Shown piece by piece: positions 1 through 8,569 of a DNA stretch of 24,598 nt. Positions within the stretch are counted from its first letter, which is position 1. Every line of letters starts with the position of its first letter. The DNA comes from Isotricha intestinalis (lineage: Eukaryota; Ciliophora; Litostomatea; Vestibuliferida; Isotrichidae): NCBI GenBank assembly GCA_023807065.1, contig JAJJLU010000659.1, positions 1 through 24,598 of the forward strand, in the 5' to 3' direction. A program made the translations under genes and the position numbers. Below the pieces are notes generated by a model that was given only the letters and a program-made list of their open reading frames with translations, was not told the origin of the DNA and made no database searches.

Positions 1-57
1 ATCCCCAATCCCCAATCCCCAATCCCCAATCCCCAATCCCCAATCCCCAATCCCCAT
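1..57. repeat. Telomeric repeat array, left chromosome end
   Basis: Eight uninterrupted copies of ATCCCCA begin at the first base and stop abruptly at an AT-rich sequence with no further copies. Read on the other strand the unit is ATTGGGG. The C-rich strand running 5' to 3' from the window edge is the arrangement of a left telomere. The unit is one base longer than the C4A2 repeat of Tetrahymena and differs from the plant/apicomplexan TTTAGGG types. No telomere is present at the right edge. Confidence 0.93.
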
Positions 58-271
58 TTATATGATTTTTTAAAAAAATCAAATAAAATTTACATCAAAT
101 GAAAGTTTCATAAAATTTTTTCTGGTTTTGAAAAATTATTAAAATCAAATAAAAAAAAAAAGAAATGATTCATAAAAATAAAATAAAAAATTATTAGAAT
201 AAACACACAAGAGAAGGTTTTTTTGGAAAAACAATAAAGATAATTTACCTAATTTTTTTCCTTCAATTTCA
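58..271. other. Subtelomeric AT-rich spacer
   Basis: This stretch lies between the telomere and the first coding-like sequence. It is almost pure A/T with poly-A and poly-T runs. I see no ORF, RNA gene or further telomeric units. A T-rich run ending in TTTCAG at 264-272 resembles a 3' splice site just before the coding-like segment, but nothing confirms it. Confidence 0.5.
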
Positions 272-1112
272 GTTTGTCAAAATGAATATGCTTCAAAAAG
301 TGAAAAAGAAAGACATGAAAAATTATTAGATGAAATAGGAAAATTAAATTTTTTTATTTGCTACTTATACCAAAAAAAAAATTTTAATTATAAAAGATTT
401 TCTTATTAAATTTCATATTATTGATTTGAATAATTATAAAGAGAACAATTATTAAATTTAGAAAAACTTATAAATGTAAAATGTTAGTAACCTTTTAAAG
501 ATAATAAAACAATGATAAAAAATATATTGGATGGAAAAAATAATATTAAAAAAGAAAGAATGTAAGTAAAAGTTTAAATTATATTTCTTCTAATATTCCA
601 ATTAGAATTAAAAAAGAGTCAAAATTACTTCCAAAAAAATTTAATAATAATGAAAATATGGATTTAGAAAGACAAAAAAATTTCTTTTTACAAAATATAA
701 ATTATAATAATCACTATAATAAAATATATAAAGAATTTCATAATGAAATTATGAATTTAGCAAATAATAGAAATAATAATAATGTTTCAATATTAAATAA
801 TGATAGTAATTAATTTACTTTTATTACATCATATAAAAATAAAGGAAATATATTAAATACAAATCATGAAAATAAAAAAAAATAAAACTTTAGATAATAA
901 TAGTAGAAATCAAAGAAAAGAACATCATTAGAAGAAATAAATGATAGATTATATTATAAACAAATTGGAAGCCTTTAGAAATTGAAGAAATTAAAAGACA
1001 TAAATAATTAACCGAATATGTTGCTTATAATAAAGCTAGAAATAGAGTGTTTAAAAATAAATTAAGAGATTTATATGAAGATTATTAAGAGGATAAAATT
1101 TTTTAATTTTAA
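272..1112 (+). pseudogene. Decayed subtelomeric protein-coding gene, unrecognised
   Basis: The + strand keeps coding texture here: purine-rich codons, many GAA/AAA/AAT, few TTT runs. It is split among three frames with stops. One frame runs 272-560 and contains segments such as ASKSEKERHEKLLDEIGKLN and NKTMIKNILDGKNNIKKERM, broken by TAA, TGA and TAG. Another runs about 565-880 (KNFFLQNINYNNHYNKIYKE) and reappears at 907-965 (RTSLEEINDRLYYKQ). A third runs 962-1112 (LTEYVAYNKARNRVFKNKLR). At least three frame changes are needed to follow the reading. Most in-frame stops are TAA or TAG at sites where Gln would be natural. I do not recognise a domain. It could instead be a gene with tiny introns, or partly a sequencing artefact in homopolymers, but the nonsense codons argue for decay. 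Confidence 0.6.
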
Positions 1113-1998
1113 TGAATTTATTTAATTTATTGATTGAAAACTATTTTTTGGGGGACGACAAAAAAAATAAATTTTAATCATTAATATTAATAAATTGTCA
1201 ATATTTAAATTAAAAAAATCACAAATAGCTATTTTACAAATAAATAAAATTTCAATTGAGTAATATTTAATAAATCTTTTCTAATAAATAAATGTAAGAT
1301 TAAAAAAGAAAAAAATGACTTTTTAGTATTAGAAATATAAAAAATTAATTTTTTGAATATCAAAAGCAGAGGAAGAAGCATTTAATACATAAAAATTATT
1401 TTCATCAAAAAAATAGTATTACTTTTTCTAATTTTTTTTTTTGATTTTAATATTTTTTTATTTTATTCTTAAATAATAATTTTCTGGTGCAGGAAAAGTT
1501 TGGAAAGGAATGGACTCAAATAAGGGCAAAAAAAATCGATTAATGAAAAATAATTTTTTGAATATTATTTTCCATTTTTCTGAACCGTTGTTTAAGAATT
1601 ATCAATTTTTATAAATAATTATTATATCATTATAACTGAATTGATGAAAATAAAATTGAAAGAAAAAATAACAAATTTCAAATTGAAAAATGAATTAATT
1701 TTGTTTAATCATAATTAATCATATAATTAAAAAATATAATTCTTGATGTAAATAAATAGATAAATCGAAAAATAAGTAATATTTTAAAAAGTAAATCATT
1801 TATAATTAATTCTAATATCAATTGTATATTTAATGTTAAATATTTCAACAATTCGAAATAAATAAAAAAAAATATTGACGATAAGGGTTTTTTTTTGTGT
1901 TTATACAAAAAGTCATTTACATTTAAATTTTTTAATTTTTCAAATCATTTTCTCAAATAATGAAAGTGTTAAATTATTAGATATCCAATTATATTAAT
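1113..1998. other. AT-rich intergenic region with possible weak remnants
   Basis: There is no convincing gene. A short G run followed by GACGACAAAA lies at 1150-1163. Around 1479-1610 the G content rises and a frame of about 40 codons is stop-free (AGKVWKGMDSNKGKKNRLMK), which may be another gene fragment; alternative frames look equally protein-like. The 67-codon minus-strand frame at 1705-1908 is hydrophobic AT-rich filler, and I do not call it. Confidence 0.4.
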
Positions 1999-4900
1999 TT
2001 ATTTAATTAAATTTATAAAATTTTCATCTTTAGTTATGATACAATTTTTATTTAAACCTTCAAATATATTTTCCATATTGGTAACTTTATTTGTGTTAAA
2101 ATTAGATAAATTTAAAGAAATTAAAGAAGTGCATTCAAAAAACATACTTCTCATATTATTAACATTATCAGTAATAAAATTAGATAAATCTAAATGAGTC
2201 AAAGAAGAGCATTTATAAAACATATTTTTCATAATGGTAACATTAATTGTATTAAAACTTGATATATTTAAAGAAGTTAAAGAACAACATTTATAGAACA
2301 TCCAACCCATATCAGTCACATTAATAGTATTAAAATTAGATAAATCTAAAGAAGTCAATGATAAGCAATTATAAAACATACCATTCATATTTGTAACATT
2401 ATCACTATTAAAATTAGATAAATTTAAAGATATTAATGATTTACAATTATAAAATAATCCTTCAAAATCATCAACTTTATGTGTATTAAAAGTCGATAAA
2501 TTTATAGATGTTAAAGAAGTACAATCACTAAACATACCTGTCATATTTTCAATATTACTATTTTTAAAATTACTAAAATTTATGGAAGATAAACAGGAAC
2601 ATTCACAAAATAAACCATTTAAGTTAATCAAGTTTCTTTTAAATAAAAAATTGATTATATATCGGCCTTCTTCTATAAATTCATATTCAAAGCAAAATTT
2701 TATTTTTTTTTCGTTTAAAAATAATTTGATATTTTCTTTTAAATTTTGCTCATTGTTTATTTTTTTAATCCATTTATATTTTTTATTAGACTCTTCATTA
2801 GAATTTAAAATTTGTTGATTAATTTGACCAATTTCTTTTTCTTCATTTTTAATTATATATTCACAAACTATATAATTATCAAATTTTAAATCATTTTTCC
2901 ATTCACCATCATATTTATCTCCATTGTTATAGTAAAATATTCCTTTACCTTCTTTTAAATCATTTTTCCATTCACCATCAAATTTATCTCCATTGTTATA
3001 ATAAAATATTCCTTTACCTTCTTTTAAATTATTTTTCCATTCACCATCATATCTATCTCCATTCTTATATTCCATAATTCCTTTTCCATTCATTTTATTA
3101 TCTATAAATTTTCCTAGATATTTATCACCATTTTCATATTCCATTAAACCATAAATACAATTTTTTTTTGAATTTTCCAATTTTCCTTTATATATTCCAT
3201 TATCATAAGTATTTTGATTATTTAAAAATAAAACTAATCCTTCCCCATTTTTCTCTATATCATGTTCCCATATTCCTTCAAATTTATCTTGTTTTTCTTT
3301 ATAAAACATTTTTCCTTTACCTTCTTTTAAATCATTTTTCCATTCACCATCATATTTATCTCCATTATTATAGTAAAATATTCCTTTACCTTCTTTTAAA
3401 TCATTTTTCCATTCACCATCATATTTATCTCCATTGTTATAATAAAATATTCCTTTACCTTCTTTTAAATTATTTTTCCATTCACCATCATATTTATCTC
3501 CATTTTCATAATTTTTAATTATCTTTCCTTCATACATTTTATTATCTTTCCATTCTCCATTAAATTTATCTCCATTTTTATATAACATAATTCCTTTTCC
3601 ATTTTTTTTACTTTCTTTAATTTCTCCTTCATATATATCTCCATTTTCATAATAAATAAAACCTTTACCCTCATATTCTTCATCATTAATCCATTCACCA
3701 TTAAAATAATGACCATTTTTATATATATAATTCCCTTTCCCATTTTTTAAATTATTTTTCCAAAAACCTTCATATTTATCTCCATTTTTATAAATTATTA
3801 TCCCTTTACCATTAAATTCATTATTATTATATTCACCTTCATAAATCCAATTTTCATTAATTATTTTTCCTTTTCCATTAAATTCTTTATCATTTTTCCA
3901 TTCTCCAATGAATTCGCCTTTATTTCTGTATAACATTTTACCTTTACCTTCTTTTAAATTATTCTTAAACTCACCTTCATATATATTATCATCCTTAAAT
4001 TTCATGATTCCTTTTCCTTCAATTAAATCATTTTTAAAATCACCTTCATATATATCTCCATTTTTAAAATAATAAATTCCTTTTCCATCTCTTTTATCAT
4101 TTTTCCAATCTCCATTATAAATTGAACCATCATTATAATAGAATATACCTTTTCCATTTTTTTCATAATTATCCCATTCTCCATCATATTTGCAATTATT
4201 TAAGTAATAATAAATAATTTTTTTTCCTATTTTATCTTCTTTCCATTCACTTTCTATTTTTTCTCCATTTTTAAAATGAATTGTTCCTTTTCCATTTTTT
4301 TTATTATTTTTCCAAAAACCAACATATTTTTCAATTTCCAGGTTTTCATTTTTTGAAACATTTAAAACTTCTCCATTTTTATAATATAATATTCCATAAC
4401 CTTCTATTTTATTATTCATCCAATTACCATCATAAATATTTCCATTATTATATATAAGTCTCCCATTTCCTTCTTTAACATCATTTTTCCATTTTCCATC
4501 AAAAACATCTTTATTTTTATATATAAATTTTCCTTTTCCTTCTCTAAAACCATTTTTCCATTCTCCTTCATATTTTCCTATAAAATATTCTATTTCTCCT
4601 ACACCATCATTCAAATTACCTTTATATATACTTCCTTTTAAAAGAAAATTATCTTTATTTTGTAAAAATTCATTAAATTCATTTTTGTTTAATTTTAAGT
4701 CATTAAATGAAGCTAAAAATAAAATATTTTCTAATAAAATATGTGAATTATTTTCATTTTCTTTTTTCAAAAATAAATAATCCTCAAAAAGCATTTTAAT
4801 CAATAAAATTTCATTAAGATTATTTATCATAAAATTTTGGAAATTATTTTCAATTTCTTTAAAATAATCTGCTACACTTTTAAGATAAGAAACTGATTGA

Positions 4901-5433
4901 TTGAATATTTCTCTTATTTGGTTAATTGCACTTTTATCTTCATGATTTAAAGTTTTAAAAAGATTTTCATCTGTAAAATCTTCTAAAATGTTATTTTTAA
5001 AAATATGCTGAACAGTAAAATGATTTAAAATACATTGCTTGCAGATAAATTTTTTACAAAATTGACAAAAAGTCATATTATTATCTTCATTTTTATTACA
5101 AATATTACAAAATGATTCATTTTTACTTTGTTTAATTGAATTTTTAATATAATCATCTAAAATTGAAGTCATTGAATGTCCATCTTCACAAATAGTATGT
5201 AATTTAATTCCCAAACAATTATATAAAGTAAAATATGGTAAAAAATTGCATTTAAAACATTTTAAACTATTTCCTTTAGTAATTAAAATTCCTATGGAAT
5301 CCGGACAATCTAAATTTAAATTTGTTATATTATTATTAGATCCTTTAGTTTCCTTATTCTTTGGTTTAAATTCTAATGATTCCATTTCTTTTAAATTATT
5401 TATATTTATATTAAAAATTGATAAATAAAGCAA
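1999..5433 (-). CDS. Zinc-finger/MORN-repeat/DUF285 (BspA-like) fusion protein
   Basis: This 1144-residue protein has three parts. An N-terminal Cys/His region holds C59/C62, then a B-box-like finger with C109, C112, C123, C126, C131, C134, H138 and H143. Residues 270-850 are about 25 MORN repeats of the YDGEWKNDLKEGKGIFYYNNG type, 23 residues each, a module usually linked to membrane-associated scaffolds. Residues 940-1125 are seven copies of a 26-residue repeat with the core MFYNCLSLTSLDLSNFNT. That is the DUF285/BspA-type leucine-rich repeat known from mycoplasmas, other bacteria and some anaerobic protists. There is no signal peptide or membrane helix, so a cytoplasmic scaffold is likely. 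The ORF opens at 5433, but Met17 (5385) begins a more ordinary N-terminus and may be the true start. The stop is TAA. Some MORN units are nearly identical as DNA. Domain calls are firm; function is inferred. Confidence 0.88.
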   Translation of the reverse strand: MLYLSIFNININNLKEMESLEFKPKNKETKGSNNNITNLNLDCPDSIGILITKGNSLKCFKCNFLPYFTLYNCLGIKLHTICEDGHSMTSILDDYIKNSIKQSKNESFCNICNKNEDNNMTFCQFCKKFICKQCILNHFTVQHIFKNNILEDFTDENLFKTLNHEDKSAINQIREIFNQSVSYLKSVADYFKEIENNFQNFMINNLNEILLIKMLFEDYLFLKKENENNSHILLENILFLASFNDLKLNKNEFNEFLQNKDNFLLKGSIYKGNLNDGVGEIEYFIGKYEGEWKNGFREGKGKFIYKNKDVFDGKWKNDVKEGNGRLIYNNGNIYDGNWMNNKIEGYGILYYKNGEVLNVSKNENLEIEKYVGFWKNNKKNGKGTIHFKNGEKIESEWKEDKIGKKIIYYYLNNCKYDGEWDNYEKNGKGIFYYNDGSIYNGDWKNDKRDGKGIYYFKNGDIYEGDFKNDLIEGKGIMKFKDDNIYEGEFKNNLKEGKGKMLYRNKGEFIGEWKNDKEFNGKGKIINENWIYEGEYNNNEFNGKGIIIYKNGDKYEGFWKNNLKNGKGNYIYKNGHYFNGEWINDEEYEGKGFIYYENGDIYEGEIKESKKNGKGIMLYKNGDKFNGEWKDNKMYEGKIIKNYENGDKYDGEWKNNLKEGKGIFYYNNGDKYDGEWKNDLKEGKGIFYYNNGDKYDGEWKNDLKEGKGKMFYKEKQDKFEGIWEHDIEKNGEGLVLFLNNQNTYDNGIYKGKLENSKKNCIYGLMEYENGDKYLGKFIDNKMNGKGIMEYKNGDRYDGEWKNNLKEGKGIFYYNNGDKFDGEWKNDLKEGKGIFYYNNGDKYDGEWKNDLKFDNYIVCEYIIKNEEKEIGQINQQILNSNEESNKKYKWIKKINNEQNLKENIKLFLNEKKIKFCFEYEFIEEGRYIINFLFKRNLINLNGLFCECSCLSSINFSNFKNSNIENMTGMFSDCTSLTSINLSTFNTHKVDDFEGLFYNCKSLISLNLSNFNSDNVTNMNGMFYNCLSLTSLDLSNFNTINVTDMGWMFYKCCSLTSLNISSFNTINVTIMKNMFYKCSSLTHLDLSNFITDNVNNMRSMFFECTSLISLNLSNFNTNKVTNMENIFEGLNKNCIITKDENFINLIK
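2880..3062 (-). repeat. 69-bp tandem repeats within the MORN region, cluster A
   Basis: About two and a half near-identical 69-bp units encode the 23-residue MORN repeat GIFYYNNGDKYDGEWKNDLK. The copies differ at only a few bases, whereas most other MORN units in the same gene are well diverged. This points to recent unit duplication or conversion. Confidence 0.75.
3318..3510 (-). repeat. 69-bp tandem repeats within the MORN region, cluster B
   Basis: This is a second block of nearly identical 69-bp MORN units in the same gene, almost matching the 2880-3062 block. The two blocks are separated by diverged repeats, including a degenerate unit with an insertion. Exchange between the blocks could vary the copy number, and short-read assembly could misjudge it. 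Confidence 0.72.
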
Positions 5434-5782
5434 TTACTGTTTTAATTATGCTTAAAATATAATATAAAGATTATTGAAATTATATTTAATATATATTTTT
5501 ATAATTTATTTTTTTAATTATATTTTTTAAGTTATATTAAATATTTTATTGAAAAAATAATAAAAAGTTAATATATAAAAAAATATAATTAATTCTGAAA
5601 TAAAAAAAAATATATTTAGAGAAATTAATAAAATATATTCATAATATATCTTTCAAAAATAAAGTGGTTGAATGTTTTATTAGTTCTTAAAATATTTAAA
5701 ATATTGTTATGATTACCTGATTAACAATGGTAAAATATGAGGTTATATAATTCTTTATTTTTAAATAAATTAAAATTTTATA
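5434..5782. promoter_or_regulatory. Upstream region of the MORN/DUF285 gene
   Basis: Nearly pure A/T sequence lies upstream of the minus-strand MORN gene, so its promoter should be here. TATA-like strings occur throughout and cannot be told apart from background. I see no gene. Confidence 0.3.
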
Positions 5783-5998
5783 ATTTTTCTCACAAAAAAG
5801 GAAAATGAAAACAAATTCTTGGAAACTTTTATTTTAATGTTGAAATTAATTTTAGAAAGTATAAAAAGAAAAATAACTTTAATTATTCATTTACAAACAA
5901 AATAACTAAACTTAAAATTATTTGATAATAAATAGTACCATACATTTTTTAGAATAATCTTTTAACTCAATATTTCATGTTTGGTTCTTAATTCATGA
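5783..5998 (+). pseudogene. Short degraded coding-like segment
   Basis: One frame reads 71 codons with only three internal stops (TAA, TAG, TAA), ending at TGA. It includes FLETFILMLKLILESIKRKI and, between the stops, LNLKLFDNK. As in the other remnants, each stop is TAA or TAG where Gln would fit. No domain is recognised and no start codon stands out. The stretch is short, so chance in AT-rich DNA is a real alternative. Confidence 0.3.
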
Positions 5999-6072
5999 TA
6001 ATTGAGTTTGTTGTTCGGTTTTCAATAAAAAAAATACAAAAAAGTTATGATAATAAATTACGGGAAAACAAT

Positions 6073-6128
6073 TTCCAACTCCCCAAATTTCAATGACGAC
6101 AAAATTTTTTGAGGGAGGGGAGTTGGAA
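6073..6128. repeat. 12-bp perfect inverted repeat with G/C-rich arms
   Basis: TTCCAACTCCCC at 6073-6084 is the exact reverse complement of GGGGAGTTGGAA at 6117-6128, with a 32-base loop. G/C-rich arms stand out sharply from the surrounding A/T background, so chance is unlikely. It could be a hairpin in RNA or the end of a small mobile-element remnant. Confidence 0.75.
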
Positions 6129-6302
6129 CAAAAAAGAAAATTTAAATTTTAATATTTTTTAAATAAATTTAAAATGAAATTAAAATAAAAAAAATAATGT
6201 ATTATATTTTAAGATTAACACTAAATATTTTAGAGGGGGGGTTTGAACGAAAATGAAATTTTATGGCTTAAAAAAATTTTAAGGGGAGGGAGTTATAACG
6301 GG
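6111..6302 (+). repeat. Three G-rich blocks sharing a motif
   Basis: Three similar G-rich blocks occur at 6111-6128 (GAGGGAGGGGAGTTGGAA), 6233-6249 (GAGGGGGGGTTTGAACG) and 6283-6302 (GGGGAGGGAGTTATAACGGG). Each has the pattern of G-runs, then GTT, then GAAC or TAAC, and follows a TTTTA/TTTT stretch. They lie just downstream of the DUF229 gene's stop codon on the opposite strand. Function is unknown. Confidence 0.55.
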
Positions 6303-6342
6303 TCTTACGAGATTTATATTTTATTTTTTTATTTATATTTTT

Positions 6343-8364
6343 TTATTCATTAAATGGAATACACGTACAAAATACATTTCTATCACCGTCAAAGTCATTA
6401 TAATATTTATCACATGTTCTATTTAATCCATCAACTTTTTCGAATAAACTTTGTCCTTTATTTTGTCTTGATTTATATTTTTCATTATATTTACCCATAT
6501 ATAATAAAGTATCATGTATATCATATGCAGTAACCAGTCTTTGTTGATTATATTGTAAATTTTCATTTTCTTGTTCAATAATAATATAAAATAATCCTAA
6601 ACTTTTTTCATAGGTAAAATCATCACTTTGTAACATAAAATTTATTCCTAACATATTATTTCCATGATCAGAAGCAATAAAAATTGCAGTTTTTTCATTA
6701 AAATAATTATTCATAACAAATTCTAAAAAATCAAAAAGTGGTTGATCTAAATACTTTACTACTTCCATAGTGGATTCATGAGCATCAATAATTCCCATTC
6801 TTAAAAATTTTCTTTCATTTTCATATATTTTTAAAAATTGATAACCATAGTCAAATAAATATTTGAAAGAATCATAATCATAGAAACATTTTCTGATCGG
6901 TGAAAATCTACCTACTCCCTTCCAAGTTGCCACAGGGGGGTGATAATTTGGATCACAAAATAAAGAAATACTTTCATGATCATAGTTTTCATATTCGATA
7001 CCTTCAGCTGACCAATCAGTAATTTGAAAAGCTTCTTTTTCACAATTATTCTGAGTAAATGCTGTAATATAACCTATTTCTTTGAAATGTCTTATAATAT
7101 TTATTCCACCTGTTTGTCCATAAACCGAACCTCCATAAAACATTGGTAATACATTCATATATGTATTATCTCTGAAATTTAAATATTTGAAAAATTGATA
7201 TGAACTTGCTTGTTTAATTTTATTTTTATTGTCTATCAAATATTTATTTAAAAAATTGACTGTTTTTGGAAATTTTCTATGGAAATGTCTTCTTGATAAT
7301 GCATCAATATAAATAAATATTATAGTCTCATATTTTACACTATTTTTTGATGCTATTTTTCTTCTTTCTTCTAATAATTTATCTTGTTTCTGTAATTTTA
7401 TTTCCACTGTTCCATGATTGTTACTATCAAATTTTAAAAAAACTTCGGGTTTACCTTTGAAATTTTGTAAAGTTTTATTATTAACGGGAGCAATTTCTGA
7501 TAAAACAATACTTTGAAAATTACTTTTCATACTTTCACCAGTAAATGTACTAGCATCTGGGAAAACAAAATAATTTCCTTTATTTTTTATTTGAGTAGAT
7601 ATACTTTCTAAAGTTTCTCTTTTACCTCCTTTTCCTTCGCATTTTCTACTGCCAAATTTACTTAAATCAAATACTCCATCAAAAAAGTCTATTGTGCAAT
7701 ATTTTGGTTTTTTTATTTTACATGCATCTTTTTCTATATCATTATTTATTTTTATATTACCAATTCCAATATCCCAATTAGAACAATCTTGAGTTCTAAT
7801 ATTATAAAACAACATTGGAATTAAAATTACAGAAAGTAAAATTGTAAATTTTATATATTTTTTATTTTTTATATAAATAATGAATAGATATATAATTTGA
7901 TAAATACAATATAAAATAATATTAAATGTTAGGAATAATTCTCTATTATATCTACCATGATCTCTTAGATCATATCCATTTTGACAGAAAGTCATTATTA
8001 TATATATAACTAAAAAAAATGGGAACAAAAATTTAGGAAGAATATTTTTTGATGTAAAAAATAATAGTAATGATGATATAAAGAATGAAATAATTAATTT
8101 TACAGCTAAAATTTTAAAAAATATAATCTTTTTTGAAGCAAGACATTCATATTCTTCTTTAAAACATCCTTCTAAACTTAAATAATAAAAAAAAATTGAT
8201 AAAAGAAATAATAATATTGAAATATATATTTTTATCCTATCTTTTTGAAAAAAAGATTTTATTTTTTCTTCCACATTAATTTTTGAATTTTTGTCATTTT
8301 CTTTCTTTTGAGAAACTTTAACTTCTTTCCATTTTTTTTGGTTTATTGTTGAAAGGTCTGTCAT
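6343..8364 (-). CDS. DUF229 family membrane protein, alkaline-phosphatase/sulfatase fold
   Basis: This 673-residue protein has a charged cytosolic-type N-terminus, then five hydrophobic helices at about 44-63, 80-103, 108-126, 142-164 and 170-187. A large domain of the DUF229 sulfatase-like type follows. It contains YIDALSRRHFHRKFPKT (347-368) with the metal-ligand Asp354 and candidate nucleophile Ser357, NTYMNVLPMFYGG (400-412), IDAHES (526-531), SDHGNN (565-570) and a GQSLF segment near the C-terminus. These match the conserved blocks of the family, which belongs to the alkaline phosphatase superfamily of metal-dependent hydrolases and transferases. The catalytic domain is probably lumenal or extracellular. 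The substrate is unknown; phospho- or sulfo-ester hydrolysis or phosphoglycerol-type transfer are the family possibilities. The start Met is followed directly by the N-terminal segment, and the stop is TAA. Confidence 0.85.
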   Translation of the reverse strand: MTDLSTINQKKWKEVKVSQKKENDKNSKINVEEKIKSFFQKDRIKIYISILLFLLSIFFYYLSLEGCFKEEYECLASKKIIFFKILAVKLIISFFISSLLLFFTSKNILPKFLFPFFLVIYIIMTFCQNGYDLRDHGRYNRELFLTFNIILYCIYQIIYLFIIYIKNKKYIKFTILLSVILIPMLFYNIRTQDCSNWDIGIGNIKINNDIEKDACKIKKPKYCTIDFFDGVFDLSKFGSRKCEGKGGKRETLESISTQIKNKGNYFVFPDASTFTGESMKSNFQSIVLSEIAPVNNKTLQNFKGKPEVFLKFDSNNHGTVEIKLQKQDKLLEERRKIASKNSVKYETIIFIYIDALSRRHFHRKFPKTVNFLNKYLIDNKNKIKQASSYQFFKYLNFRDNTYMNVLPMFYGGSVYGQTGGINIIRHFKEIGYITAFTQNNCEKEAFQITDWSAEGIEYENYDHESISLFCDPNYHPPVATWKGVGRFSPIRKCFYDYDSFKYLFDYGYQFLKIYENERKFLRMGIIDAHESTMEVVKYLDQPLFDFLEFVMNNYFNEKTAIFIASDHGNNMLGINFMLQSDDFTYEKSLGLFYIIIEQENENLQYNQQRLVTAYDIHDTLLYMGKYNEKYKSRQNKGQSLFEKVDGLNRTCDKYYNDFDGDRNVFCTCIPFNE

Positions 8365-8569
8365 ATAGACACAAAAAATGATATATTAATAAATTATTGG
8401 ATTATTAATTGTTTTTATTAATGAAAAAAAAGAAACTTAATTTTTTTTTATTAATATATTAATATTTATTAAAAATCTAATTGTTTCTCTATATTATCAA
8501 TAAAAACTTTTAAAATTTAAAAAATTATTTGATTTATTTTTAAAAAATATTTAAAATATTTAAGTTTTT

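Noticed and set aside
1500..1545. SANT/Myb-like fragment (EKFGKEWTQIRAKKID)
   Set aside because: It is only about 20 residues before a stop, and two other frames over the same bases look just as protein-like.
1479..1560. Possible tRNA or small RNA in a local G/C-richer patch
   Set aside because: No cloverleaf pairing or T-loop GTTCGA motif can be formed; no tRNA was found anywhere in the window.
1705..1908. Minus-strand 67-codon hydrophobic ORF
   Set aside because: Composition is that of random A/T-rich spacer (Ile/Leu/Phe from poly-T), with no coding texture, motif or conserved context.
2880..3510. Regular DNA repeats as a possible CRISPR array
   Set aside because: The repeats are coding MORN units with no unique spacers, in a eukaryotic gene.
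3168..3518. Plus-strand 116-codon ORF with repeated FLYLLLNHFSIHHHIYLH units
   Set aside because: It is the antisense shadow of the MORN repeats; its periodicity comes from the 69-bp units of the real minus-strand gene.
6111..6302. G-quadruplex
   Set aside because: No single block has four G-runs of three or more at close spacing; a structure spanning blocks 50-120 bases apart is speculative.
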